Of a stretch of DNA of 56,547 nt, positions 21,385 to 29,873 are shown piece by piece. The stretch comes from Streptomyces flavidovirens DSM 40150. GTDB lineage: Bacteria; Actinomycetota; Actinomycetes; Streptomycetales; Streptomycetaceae. How positions within the stretch are numbered: position 1 is the stretch's first letter; each line of letters opens with the position of its first letter. Both the position numbers and the translations under genes were made by a program. The notes under the pieces are model-generated. The model was not told where the DNA came from. It searched no databases and was given only the letters and a program-made list of their open reading frames with translations. The DNA is taken from the NCBI RefSeq assembly GCF_000429085.1, contig NZ_AUBE01000033.1, positions 1 through 56,547 of the forward strand, read 5' to 3'.

Positions 21385-23325
21385 CTATTTCTGCCGGGTC
21401 AGGTCGAAGAGGGTCGTCCCGCCGACAGTGACCTTGGTGAAGTTGGCCTCGACCCAGGTGGTGATCGCCGAGTTGCCGCCGCCGGGACCGGCGCCCTCAC
21501 CGCCACCGCCATTTCCGCCGGCGATGAAGTAGTGGATCAAGCCTTTCTCTGCGTACGCCTTGAACTGGGCCAGGGTCGGGGACGGATCGCTGCCGTTGAA
21601 CCCGCCGATCGCCATCACCGGCTTTCCGGTGGCGAGTTGGTAGCTCGCGGCGTTCTGGGAGCCGATCGCCGCAGCGGCCCAGGTGTACTCGTCGGCGCCG
21701 GCGCGGAGCGTGGCCCCGGTCTCGGAGCCGACGCTCCGGCCGCTGAGGAGACCACCCATGCCGCCTTCGCGCGCCCCCACCCCCGGAGCACCACCGGGGC
21801 GCATGCCGCCTGCGGGAGCGGCCTGTTGGCCCCCGGCCCGTACGCCCGCCGCTGGCCCCCCACCGAAACCACCACCAGGACCACCATCAGCACCACCACC
21901 AGGACCGCCCCGCATGGAGACCGGTCCCGCCGTCACGATGGACCCGGTGTGCGCGCTGCCGACCGTGGACGCGGCGTACGCGCCCGGCCCCGCCAGCGCC
22001 GCCGCGAGCCCTATCCCGGCGACCCCCAGAGCGATCCGCCGGTCCACCCGCCCCGCGAACACCAGCCCGACCGCCGCCACCACACCGCACACCACCACGG
22101 CCCAGCGCAGCCACGGCACATAGTCAGCGGTGCGCCCCAGCAGGACGTACGCCCACAGGGACGTCACCGCGGCCGTCACACCGAGCGTGACCGCCGCCAG
22201 GAACGAGCGCCGTTCCTCCCACAGCACGGTCGTACCCATGCCGATCAGGGCGGCGATGTACGGGGCCAGGGCCACGGTGTAGTACTCGTGGAAGATCCCG
22301 GCCATGAAGCTGAAGACGGCGGCGGTCATCAGCAGCGACCCGCCCCACGCGACGAACGCGGCCCGCGCGCTGTCCGTCCGCTTCGCCCTCCACGTGACGA
22401 CCAGACCGGCGACCAACAAAATCAGCGCGGCGGGCAGCAGCCAGGAGATCTGACCGCCGATGTTCGAACTGAACATCCGCCCGATACCACCTCCACCCCA
22501 GCGACCACCGCCGACGCTTCCAATTTCCTCCCCGTTGATCCGGCCGAGGCCGTTGTAGCCGAAGGTCAGCTCCAGGAAGCTGTTGGTCTGCGAGCCTCCG
22601 ACGTACGGACGCGAGGCCGCCGGCCACAGTTCGACGATCGCGACCCACCAGCCGCCCGCGACCACGACGGCGAGCCCGGCCAGAGCGAGCTGGCCAAGAC
22701 GCCGGCGTACCGGCGTCGGGGCGCACACGGCGTACAGCACGGCGAGCGGCGGCAGAATGAGAAACGCCTGCAGGGTCTTCGTAAGAAACGCGAAGCCCAC
22801 CGCGAGCCCCGCCCACACCAGCCACTCGGTCCGCGCGCCCTCAAGAGCGCGGAGCACGCAGTACACGGTGACGGTCATCAGCAGCGCGAGCAGCGCGTCC
22901 GGGTTGTTGAACCGGAACATCAGCGCGGCGACCGGCGTCAGCGCGAGCACGGCGCCCGCGATCAGGCCGGCGGCAGGGGAGAAGCGCCGGCGTACGGCGG
23001 CGTACAGCACCGCGACCGTCCCCACTCCCATCAGCACCTGCGGAACAAGGATCTGCCAGGAACCGAGACCGAACAAGCGCACCGACAGGGCCATCGGCCA
23101 CAGGGCGGCCGGGGGCTTGTCGACGGTGATGGAGTTCGCGGCGTCGGACGAGCCGAAGAAGAAGGCCTTCCAGCTCTCGCTGCCCGCCTGGACGGCGGCG
23201 GAATAGAAGGAGTTGGCGTAACCGGAGGAGCTGAGATTGAACAGATACAGCAGCGCGGTGGCGAGCAGCAGCCCCACAAGCGCGGGGCGCGCCCAGCGGG
23301 GGTCGCCATTTCGGTGTGTGGTCAT
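21385..23325 (-). CDS. ArnT/PMT-type membrane glycosyltransferase (GT39-like)
   Basis: 646 residues with many membrane helices. N-terminal signs are LYLFNLSSSGYANSFYSAAV, SWKAFFFGSSDAANSITVDK and PPAALWPMALSVRLFG, where acidic and aromatic residues in the first loop form the polyprenyl-sugar site of GT-C enzymes. A Gly-rich outer loop (about 475-550) precedes a soluble C-terminal domain (YQLATGKPVMAIGGFNGSDP). It probably transfers a sugar from a polyprenyl-phosphate donor outside the membrane. The ATG overlaps the stop of the GT2-GtrA gene (ATGA), so they form one unit. Confidence 0.9.
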   Translation of the reverse strand: MTTHRNGDPRWARPALVGLLLATALLYLFNLSSSGYANSFYSAAVQAGSESWKAFFFGSSDAANSITVDKPPAALWPMALSVRLFGLGSWQILVPQVLMGVGTVAVLYAAVRRRFSPAAGLIAGAVLALTPVAALMFRFNNPDALLALLMTVTVYCVLRALEGARTEWLVWAGLAVGFAFLTKTLQAFLILPPLAVLYAVCAPTPVRRRLGQLALAGLAVVVAGGWWVAIVELWPAASRPYVGGSQTNSFLELTFGYNGLGRINGEEIGSVGGGRWGGGGIGRMFSSNIGGQISWLLPAALILLVAGLVVTWRAKRTDSARAAFVAWGGSLLMTAAVFSFMAGIFHEYYTVALAPYIAALIGMGTTVLWEERRSFLAAVTLGVTAAVTSLWAYVLLGRTADYVPWLRWAVVVCGVVAAVGLVFAGRVDRRIALGVAGIGLAAALAGPGAYAASTVGSAHTGSIVTAGPVSMRGGPGGGADGGPGGGFGGGPAAGVRAGGQQAAPAGGMRPGGAPGVGAREGGMGGLLSGRSVGSETGATLRAGADEYTWAAAAIGSQNAASYQLATGKPVMAIGGFNGSDPSPTLAQFKAYAEKGLIHYFIAGGNGGGGEGAGPGGGNSAITTWVEANFTKVTVGGTTLFDLTRQK

Positions 23326-24608
23326 CGGGCGGCCTTCTCCGGTTCGCGTTCGGGGTGATCGGTGCGCCGGTCCGGGAAGACCCAGGCGCGCAGCAGCAGG
23401 AAGCGCAGCACGGTCGCGGCGAGGTTGGCGGTGATGAGCACGGCGAGTTCCGTGCCGTGGGAGGGTGCGCCGGCCGCCGCGTCGAGGGCGGCGAGCGAAC
23501 CGCTGGTGAGGGCGAGCCCGATACCGAACACGACCAGGCCCTGGGCCTGGTGGCGAACGGCACGCTCACGGCCCCGCACCCCGAAGGTGAGCCTCCGGTT
23601 GGCCGCCGTATTGGCCACGGCCGAGACGAGCAGGGCGAGCGCGTTGGCAGCCTGGGGACCTGCTCCCGCCCGGAAGACGGAGTACAGCACCAGGTAGACG
23701 AGCGTGCTCAGCGCACCCACGACGCAGAAGCCGACGAGCTGACGGGCCAGCCCGCCGGGCACGCCGTCGATCGAACGGTCGCGCGGGTCGTCACCGAAGG
23801 GCCGCGCGAGCCGGTCCAGCGGCAACGCGCCCACGGCTAGCGCCCGCCCGACCCGCCACACGCCCTTGAGGTCGTCGACGGCCGTACGCACGATGTGCAC
23901 CGTGCTGTCGGGATCGTCGACCCAGTCCACCGGCACCTCGTGGATGCGCAGTCCGGCGCGTTCGGCGAGCACCAGCAGCTCGGTGTCGAAGAACCACCCG
24001 GTGTCCTCGACCATCGGCAGCAGCCGCTCCGCCACATCGGCGCGTATCGCCTTGAACCCGCACTGCGCGTCGGAGAAACGCGCGGCGAGCGAGGAGCGCA
24101 GGATCAGGTTGTACGTACGCGAGATGAACTCCCGCTTCGGCCCGCGCACCACCCGCGAACCGCCCGCAAGCCGGGAGCCGATGGCGAGGTCGGAGTGGCC
24201 GGACATCAGCGGAGCGACCAGAGGCAGCAGCGCCTTGAGATCGGTGGACAGATCAACATCCATGTAGGCGAGAACGGGCGCGTCGGAACGCTCCCAGACG
24301 GCGCGCAGGGCCCGCCCGCGCCCCTTCTGCTCCAGCCGTACGGAAGTCACCTCGGGCATCACGCGTCCGAGCCGGGCGGCGATGCCGGGCGTGCGGTCGG
24401 TGCTCGCGTTGTCCGCGACGGTGATCCGGAACGCGTACGGAAAGGTGCGGGCCAGGTGCTCGCGCAGCCGGAGCACACAAGCTTCGAGGTCCTTCTCCTC
24501 GTTGTGCACGGGGATGACGACGTCGAGCACGGGTACTGGGGCGCCGGGCTCTCCGGCCGGAAGGTGTTCCCTTGCCGGAAGGGCGCCCACTGAAGTGTCG
24601 GTTCGCAT
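23322..24608 (-). CDS. Fused GT2 glycosyltransferase-GtrA flippase-like protein
   Basis: 428 residues. Residues 28-260 are a DPM1-like GT2 domain (VVIPVHNEEKDLEACVLRLR, VADNASTDRTPGIAARLG, APVLAYMDVDLSTDLKALLP with its acidic motif, FSDAQCGFKAIRADVAERLL). Residues 290-410 form the four-helix GtrA domain (LVGFCVVGALSTLVYLVLYS, NALALLVSAVANTAANRRLT). It should make a polyprenyl-phosphate sugar and move it across the membrane for the coupled GT39 enzyme. ATG 24608 is chosen; the frame extends upstream through repeats without homology. Confidence 0.92.
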   Translation of the reverse strand: MRTDTSVGALPAREHLPAGEPGAPVPVLDVVIPVHNEEKDLEACVLRLREHLARTFPYAFRITVADNASTDRTPGIAARLGRVMPEVTSVRLEQKGRGRALRAVWERSDAPVLAYMDVDLSTDLKALLPLVAPLMSGHSDLAIGSRLAGGSRVVRGPKREFISRTYNLILRSSLAARFSDAQCGFKAIRADVAERLLPMVEDTGWFFDTELLVLAERAGLRIHEVPVDWVDDPDSTVHIVRTAVDDLKGVWRVGRALAVGALPLDRLARPFGDDPRDRSIDGVPGGLARQLVGFCVVGALSTLVYLVLYSVFRAGAGPQAANALALLVSAVANTAANRRLTFGVRGRERAVRHQAQGLVVFGIGLALTSGSLAALDAAAGAPSHGTELAVLITANLAATVLRFLLLRAWVFPDRRTDHPEREPEKAAR

Positions 24609-24710
24609 GATCCCGACCCTCGCGAACTCCCCTGTCAGCAGAGTGTGACCCTCCTGTCCCCCATCTGTGAGTCCCCACCCCGCCAACACGTGAACCGAGC
24701 CCGGCCCCAC

Positions 24711-24935
24711 CCCACCCGCCACGCCGCCAGGACGAGACGCACCGGAGCCCTCCCGCACCACCACCGCCGACGGCGCCGGGGTCACGCCCACCCCGCCCCA
24801 CCTGCAACGCCACAGGGGAGGGGACGTGCCGGAGCCCTCCCGCACCACCAGCGCCGACGGCGCCGGGGCCACGCCCACCCCCGCCCCACCTGCAACGCCG
24901 CCGGGGAGGGGACGTGTCGGGGCGCTCCCCGCAGG
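24711..24935. repeat. GC-rich tandem repeat, about 2.5 copies, period 86-88 bp
   Basis: Units begin near 24711, 24797 and 24885, each with a CCCCACC(T/C)GC core, a CCGGAGCCCTCCCGCACCAC segment and GCCGACGGCGCCGGGG. The third unit is partial. The stretch 24609-25051 contains no convincing gene: open frames exist on the reverse strand only because of base composition. Confidence 0.75.
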
Positions 24936-25051
24936 GCGTTGAACGCAACCACCGCCAACGAACCAGCACCTACCCGAACGTTCGACGCCCGAGGAGACGC
25001 CCCGGCGCGGCACCGCCCCCAACGCGCGGGGCCTCCCGACACCCCGCCCCG

Positions 25052-26632
25052 CTACGCGTCCCGCACCGCCCGCGCCGCAGGCAACCGCGCCGCGAAGACC
25101 GTGCGCCCAGGCGTGCTCTCGACGGTCACCTCACCCCCGTGCGCGCGGACGACCGCCTGAACGATCGACAGCCCGAGCCCCGTCGACCCGGCACCGGCCT
25201 GCCCCGTACCCCTCGCCACCCGCGACCCGGCCCGCGCCCGCGACGCATCGCCACGCGCGAAGCGTTCGAAGACGTACGGCAGCAGCTCCGGCGGAACGCC
25301 GGGCCCGTCGTCCCGTACCTCCACCACGGTCCACCCACCCGCGCCCGCACCCCCGCCCGCACCCGCACCCGCACCCGCACCCGCACCCACCCCCTCACAC
25401 CGCACCGCCGCCGTGACAGTGGTACCCGCCGGGGTATGCGTACGCGCGTTGGCCAGCAAATTCACCAGTACCTGCTGAAGACGCCCCGGATCGCCCCGTA
25501 CAACGGCAGGATCGTCCGGCAGCTCCAGCCGCCAGACGTGCTCCCGCCCGGCCACCCGCGCATCGCTCACCGCGTCCACGACGAGCGGTGACAGATCAGT
25601 GTCCTCGTACGACACCGACAGCGGACGCCCCGCGTCCAGCCGCGCCAGCAGCAGCAGGTCCTCCACCAGCCCCGTCATCCGCGCCGCCTCCGACTCGATC
25701 CGCCCGAGCGCGTGCCGTGTATCCGGACCGGCCGCCTCCCGCCCCCGCCGCGTCAGTTCGGCGTACCCGCGGATCGAGGCCAGCGGCGTACGCAGCTCAT
25801 GGCTCGCATCAGCCACGAACTGCCGTACCCGCGTCTCGCTCTCCTGCCGCGCTGCGAGCGCCGAACCGACGTGCCCGAGCATCCGGTTGAGCGCCGCACC
25901 GACCTGCCCGACCTCGGTCCGCGGGTCGGCCTCCTGGCCCCGTACGCGCTCGTGGAGCGCCACCTCATCGCTGTGCAGCGGCAGTTCGGACACGCGCGTC
26001 GCGGTCGCGGCGACCCGCCGCAGCGGACGCAGCGCGACACCCACGATCGCCGTGCCCGCGAGCCCGGCGGCGACCAGACCGGCGGCAGTGACGCACACCT
26101 CGACGAGGATCAGCGTGCTGACGGTGTCCTGTACGCCGCCGAGCGGAAAGCCCAGTACGACCGCCCCGTCGCGCGTGGAGGCGATCCGGTGGTCACCGAG
26201 CCCCGGCACCGCCACGGTGTGCGGTTCGCCGTCCCGCTCGACCGAGCCGAGCGCCCGCGTCTGCGCGTCGGAAAGCGCCGCCAGATGCGCCTCGGGCCCA
26301 GCCCCCCGCGCTTCGACGCTCTTCGCGGCCGCCACAACGGTCCCGTCCACCGCGACGCGCCCGCCGACGGTCCCCAGCGGCTGACCGGGCGCCGCCACGA
26401 ACCTCAGCTCCTGTCCGGTCACGTCCGCCGGGTCACGCTCGGCCGGGTCACGCTCCGCCGGGTCGCGCTCGGCCCGCCGTACGGACGACATCAGCTGGTC
26501 GTCGAGCTGGTGCCCCAGATACGAGTGCAGCGCGATCGTCGTAACGGCCCCGATCACCGCCGCGACCACCGCGATCAGCGCAAGGGCGGAGACCACCAGG
26601 CGGGTCCGCAGGGACACCGCGCGTTCACCCAC
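25052..26632 (-). CDS. Sensor histidine kinase (OmpR-type partner)
   Basis: 526 residues: first transmembrane helix (about 12-34), an extracellular sensor (35-165), second helix (about 172-198), HAMP, DHp with FVADASHELRTPL (His278 phosphorylated), and HATPase with NLLANARTHTPAGTT (N box), DDGPGVPPELLPYVFERFAR (G1/F) and GLGLSIVQAVV (G2). Two in-frame repeats stand out: a five-residue RDPAE repeat near 56-69 and a run of GA pairs near 420-435 coded by GCACCC-type repeats. The GTG start overlaps the response-regulator stop by 8 bases, so they are co-translated. Confidence 0.95.
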   Translation of the reverse strand: MGERAVSLRTRLVVSALALIAVVAAVIGAVTTIALHSYLGHQLDDQLMSSVRRAERDPAERDPAERDPADVTGQELRFVAAPGQPLGTVGGRVAVDGTVVAAAKSVEARGAGPEAHLAALSDAQTRALGSVERDGEPHTVAVPGLGDHRIASTRDGAVVLGFPLGGVQDTVSTLILVEVCVTAAGLVAAGLAGTAIVGVALRPLRRVAATATRVSELPLHSDEVALHERVRGQEADPRTEVGQVGAALNRMLGHVGSALAARQESETRVRQFVADASHELRTPLASIRGYAELTRRGREAAGPDTRHALGRIESEAARMTGLVEDLLLLARLDAGRPLSVSYEDTDLSPLVVDAVSDARVAGREHVWRLELPDDPAVVRGDPGRLQQVLVNLLANARTHTPAGTTVTAAVRCEGVGAGAGAGAGAGGGAGAGGWTVVEVRDDGPGVPPELLPYVFERFARGDASRARAGSRVARGTGQAGAGSTGLGLSIVQAVVRAHGGEVTVESTPGRTVFAARLPAARAVRDA

Positions 26633-27347
26633 CCGGCTTGATGAGATATCCGGCCCCGCGCCGGGTGTGGATCATCGGCGGACGGCCGGCGTCGATCTTC
26701 CGCCTCAGGTACGAGATGTAGAGCTCGACGACGTTCGCCTGCCCGCCGAAGTCGTAGGACCACACCCGGTCCAGGATCTGTGCCTTGCTGAGGACGCGGC
26801 GCGGGTTGCGCATCAGGAAGCGCAGCAGCTCGAACTCGGTCGCCGTGAGGTGAATCCCCTCGCCGCCGCGCACGACCTCGTGGCTGTCCTCGTCCAGCGT
26901 CAAGTCCCCCACCACGAGCAGGGATTCCTCGCGTACGGCCGCGGCCGCCGTCCCCGAGCGCCGGATCAGCCCGCGCAGCCGCGCCACGACTTCCTCCAAA
27001 CTGAACGGCTTGGTGACGTAATCGTCGCCACCCGCCGTCAGTCCCGCAATGCGGTCCTCGACGGAGTCCTTGGCCGTCAGAAACAGCACAGGCACATCAG
27101 GCAGCTCGCAGCGCAGCCGCCCGAGGACGGCGAGGCCGTCCATGTCCGGCAGCATCATGTCCAGTACGACAGCGTCGGGCCGGAAGCCGCGCGCGGAGCG
27201 GACCGCTGCCGCACCGTCACCGGCGCTGCGGACCTCCCACCCCTCGTATCGCAGCGCCATCGACAGCAGCTCGGCGAGCGGCGCCTCGTCGTCGACGACG
27301 AGCACGCGAACGGGCCCGCCGCCGGCCCTCAGCATTTCACTACGCAT
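26625..27347 (-). CDS. OmpR/PhoB-family response regulator
   Basis: 240 residues. The receiver domain has acidic residues VVDDE (about 18-21), phosphoacceptor Asp63 in VVLDMMLPDMDG, Thr91 in FLTAKD and Lys113 in VTKPF. The C-terminal winged helix (about 145-238) has HLTATEFELLRFLMRNPRRV, AQILDRVWSYDFGG and VVELYISYLRRKID. It is transcribed first in the operon with the kinase. The strain-specific signal cannot be read from the sequence. Confidence 0.96.
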   Translation of the reverse strand: MRSEMLRAGGGPVRVLVVDDEAPLAELLSMALRYEGWEVRSAGDGAAAVRSARGFRPDAVVLDMMLPDMDGLAVLGRLRCELPDVPVLFLTAKDSVEDRIAGLTAGGDDYVTKPFSLEEVVARLRGLIRRSGTAAAAVREESLLVVGDLTLDEDSHEVVRGGEGIHLTATEFELLRFLMRNPRRVLSKAQILDRVWSYDFGGQANVVELYISYLRRKIDAGRPPMIHTRRGAGYLIKPGG

Positions 27348-27442
27348 GCGGACAGGCTGGGCGACGCCCCTGAGAGCACCCTTTCTCATTCCTGTGAATC
27401 CCCTGAGAAACCACAACCCACAACCCCACCACCCGCAGCCCC

Positions 27443-27590
27443 CTACAATCCGAAGAGCCGCTCCGAGTTCCCGTGACGGACAGACGCCCGAAGCCAGTCG
27501 TCCCCCAGCCCGAGCCGCTAGAAGTACCGCACCCCGAACTCCCGCACCAGCGCGACCCGTTCCCCCCTCGTGCCGGTAGCTGAGGGGGCC
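27443..27590 (-). pseudogene. C-terminal relic of an amidohydrolase-family gene
   Basis: The reverse strand reads ERVALVREFGVRYF, stop, then RLGLGDDWLRASVRHGNSER and LFGL before a terminal TAG at 27443. The final block is the usual C terminus of metal-dependent hydrolases of the amidohydrolase class. The internal TAG (27518-27520) lies in the same frame, consistent with a nonsense change. Everything upstream is missing, so this is a tail fragment between the two-component system and the DUF2797 gene. Confidence 0.55.
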
Positions 27591-27603
27591 ACCGTCCGTC
27601 CGA

Positions 27604-28578
27604 TCAGAAAAGCCCACCCTGCACGCCCCGCTCGACGCTCTTCACCGGCACCGTCACGCCCACCGTCACACCCTGCGCCGCGCCACCCGCCGCGCCCCCC
27701 GCCAAGCCCTGAGCCGCACCCCGCGCCGCGCCCCGCGCGCCCGCCAGCTCCCACCCGCTCATCAGCCGGGTGTCGAGCACCACCACCCCGCCGTCCGCCG
27801 TCCCCAGATGCAGATCGGGCCCCGCGGCGGCCACCAGCCGCCCCGCGACGACCCCGCCCGGCACCAGCTCGGTCACCACGCCGGTCATCGGCCGCAGCCC
27901 TTCGAGCCCGAACACCCCGGCATGGTCCACCGCCTCGAACGGCGCCCGCTCCAGGGATTCCGGCCACCCCACCAGCGCCCCGGCCCGCCGGTGCAGCTCC
28001 TCGATCTCCCGCGCCCGCTCCGCCCGCGCGGGCAACGAGGTCCGCACGGCCCTCTTCTCCTTGTACGGAATCCGGTCCGGCACCCCCAGCGCCGCCCGCA
28101 GCAGCTCCTCGGCCCGCCGCGCCGCCATCAGCGGCCCCCGCCCCAGCCAGCTGAACGCCACCGCCCCCTGCTCCAGCAGCCGCGTGGACCCGCGCTCGTC
28201 CGCCGTGATCCCGACCTTGACCAGTCCGGGGCCGAACCAGGCGAGGTAGACGGCGTACGGCCGGGGATCGTCGGCCATCGTGTCCGCCGCCACCGACCGC
28301 GACCGCTCCAGCCGCGCGCACTCCGGACACTGCCCACCGCTGCTCCGCCGCGGCACCACGGCACGCAGCGGACACCCGCCCCGGCGCACCCCGACGCAAA
28401 GACGCTCCGCCCCCGCCACCCGGAACGCGACGTCACCCCCGTACGTCAGCGCACTGACGCGCTCGACGCGCTCGACGCGTTCGACGCGTTCGACGTGCTC
28501 AAGCCGCCCCCCGCCCCCGTACCAGGCAAGCGCCGGCCGCCCCGCCGTCCACCGCAGCCCACCGCACAGCCAGCTCAT
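27604..28578 (-). CDS. DUF2797 domain protein
   Basis: 324 residues. The N terminus begins MSWLCGGLRWTAGRPALAWY and contains an ERV repeat (VERVERVERVERV, about residues 29-41). The conserved part follows: GGQCPECARLERSRSVAADT with one CxxC, YAVYLAWFGPGLVKVGITAD, LLEQGAVAFSWLGRGPLMAA and RRAEELLRAALGVPDRIPYK. The KVGIT stretch resembles the core of GIY-YIG-like folds, but nuclease activity is not shown. The C terminus is a Gly/Ala-rich run coded by short repeats. Confidence 0.85.
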   Translation of the reverse strand: MSWLCGGLRWTAGRPALAWYGGGGRLEHVERVERVERVERVSALTYGGDVAFRVAGAERLCVGVRRGGCPLRAVVPRRSSGGQCPECARLERSRSVAADTMADDPRPYAVYLAWFGPGLVKVGITADERGSTRLLEQGAVAFSWLGRGPLMAARRAEELLRAALGVPDRIPYKEKRAVRTSLPARAERAREIEELHRRAGALVGWPESLERAPFEAVDHAGVFGLEGLRPMTGVVTELVPGGVVAGRLVAAAGPDLHLGTADGGVVVLDTRLMSGWELAGARGAARGAAQGLAGGAAGGAAQGVTVGVTVPVKSVERGVQGGLF

Positions 28579-28600
28579 ACCAGGAGGCTAACGCTCAAAA

Positions 28601-28638
28601 GCCGGAGGCCCTGACGATTTCTCGTCAGGGCCTCCGGC
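28601..28638 (-). terminator. Terminator downstream of tRNA-Arg(ACG)
   Basis: Two perfect 17-base arms (28601-28617 and 28622-28638) enclose a 4-base loop, with TTTT following on the reverse strand. It begins a few bases after the tRNA-Arg 3' end and also separates it from the DUF2797 gene. Confidence 0.85.
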
Positions 28639-28644
28639 CTGCTG

Positions 28645-28717
28645 TGCACTCGGCAGGATTCGAACCTGCAACCTTCTGATCCGTAGTCAGATGCTCTATC
28701 CGTTAAGCTACGAGTGC
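28645..28717 (-). tRNA. tRNA-Arg(ACG)
   Basis: A complete 73-base tRNA on the reverse strand: acceptor GCACTCG with CGAGTGC and discriminator A, D loop with TTAACGGAT, anticodon loop CTACGGA with ACG, and T arm with TTCGAAT. A34 of this tRNA is the expected target of TadA (8486-8989). Confidence 0.96.
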
Positions 28718-28849
28718 TTGTGCGTCCGGGGCCTTTTCGGCCCCGTCGGCGTTGCGAGAACAACATTACATGACCTGCGCCGGGACGCGAAATCCATTAG
28801 CCGGACCCGTGCTGAGCTGCGGAAACGACCTCCAGAGGGGCACAAACGA

Positions 28850-28881
28850 CCGAAGCCCCGGTCCGTGGACCGGGGCTTCGG
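28850..28881 (-). terminator. Terminator downstream of tRNA-Ser(GCT)
   Basis: Arms of 15 bases (28850-28864 and 28867-28881) form a nearly loopless, very GC-rich hairpin 10 bases after the tRNA end on the reverse strand. Confidence 0.8.
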
Positions 28882-28891
28882 TGATCATGCG

Positions 28892-28982
28892 CGGAGGCGG
28901 AGGGATTTGAACCCTCGATGGGCTTTAAGACCCAAACCGCATTAGCAGTGCGGCGCCATAGACCGGACTAGGCGACGCCTCC
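28892..28982 (-). tRNA. tRNA-Ser(GCT)
   Basis: A complete 91-base class II tRNA: acceptor GGAGGCG with CGCCTCC, anticodon loop CTGCTAA with GCT, a long variable arm (TTTGGGTCTTAAAGCCCATC) and T arm with TTCAAAT. It lies 174 bases from tRNA-Arg(ACG) and on the same strand. Confidence 0.95.
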
Positions 28983-29176
28983 AGCACACTCTCTCGCCTG
29001 CGCGAGTGGGTGCGTGCAGATGATGACACAGCCTTGCGGTATGCCACCAATCGCTGACCACGGTACTAGGCAGTCGGGGGCCAGAGCAAAGTGTTACCGG
29101 TTGCGCAACGCCCGGCGCCGCGGAGCGTTAGACAGTGCGGGGCGCCCCTGCCCCCTCTTGGACCTCAGGAGCCTCC

Positions 29177-29635
29177 ATGCTGCGCCGCCTCACCCTCACC
29201 GCCGCCGCGTCCCTCGCCGTCCTGTCCGCCGCCGCCCCCGGCGCGTCCGCCGCGGCCGCGCCCATCCCGCTGCCGCTCCTCCATGACGTACTGGGCATGA
29301 AGGACACCGAGGACCGGCTCACCGTGACGACCGCCGAGACGGGCAACCGGGCCGCCAATGGGACGTACGAACTGAAATGCGACCCAGCCGGCGGCACGCA
29401 CCCCGAGGCGCAGGCCGCCTGCGACCGGCTCGACGAGCTGGCCCGGAAGAACGGCGACCCCTTCGCGCCCGTGGCGCAGGACCGCATGTGCACCCACCAG
29501 CACGGCGGACCGGCCACGGCGCGGATCACCGGCACCTGGAACGGGCGAACCGTCGACGCGAAGTTCAATCAGGGCAATGGCTGCGAAATCTCCCGCTGGC
29601 GAGAAATGGAGCCGGTGCTTCCCAGCGTGCGTTGA
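29177..29635 (+). CDS. Secreted subtilisin-inhibitor-like (SSI) protein
   Basis: 152 residues. The signal peptide (MLRRLTLTAAASLAVLSAAA, ending near SAAAA) is followed by a mature domain with the SSI pattern: LKCDPAGGTHPEAQAACDRL (Cys68, Cys82), then MCTHQHGGPATARITGTWNG (Cys105) and GCEIS (Cys136), with conserved VDAKFNQGNGC. SSI proteins inhibit extracellular serine proteases. In SSI the reactive P1 residue lies two after the third Cys; here that is His107, an unusual P1, which might change or weaken target choice. Confidence 0.92.
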   Translation: MLRRLTLTAAASLAVLSAAAPGASAAAAPIPLPLLHDVLGMKDTEDRLTVTTAETGNRAANGTYELKCDPAGGTHPEAQAACDRLDELARKNGDPFAPVAQDRMCTHQHGGPATARITGTWNGRTVDAKFNQGNGCEISRWREMEPVLPSVR

Positions 29636-29873
29636 CCGTCCGCCGCCGGCCCGCCCTCAGCGCGGCCACGGGGCACTCGTGCCTGGTCAGGGCGTACGCC
29701 GCACCGTCCGATGTGCCCCCAAGCGCACAAAACATTGGGGAGAGCTCCCCGTCATCCGCCGTCGCGGGCCCATCCGCTGCCTTTAGACTCCCTCCAGTGA
29801 CAGCTTGCGGCCCGAGGAGCAAAATGAGGCCGGCTGTCGGCAAGGTGCAGTAGTTCAGGGAGGAACCGTCGTC

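Noticed and set aside
24645..25022. N-terminal extension of the GT2-GtrA protein through the tandem repeats
   Set aside because: The extension has no homology, consists of translated repeats, and ATG 24608 sits directly before the conserved domain.
27518..28399. Long Gly/Ala/Arg-rich open frame overlapping the DUF2797 gene on the same strand
   Set aside because: It is an alternative frame of the DUF2797 gene with pure composition-driven sequence. Only its last codons (VREFGVRYF) make sense, as part of the amidohydrolase relic.
28690..28945. Small forward open frame across the two tRNA genes
   Set aside because: It overlaps tRNA and terminator sequence and has no ribosome site.
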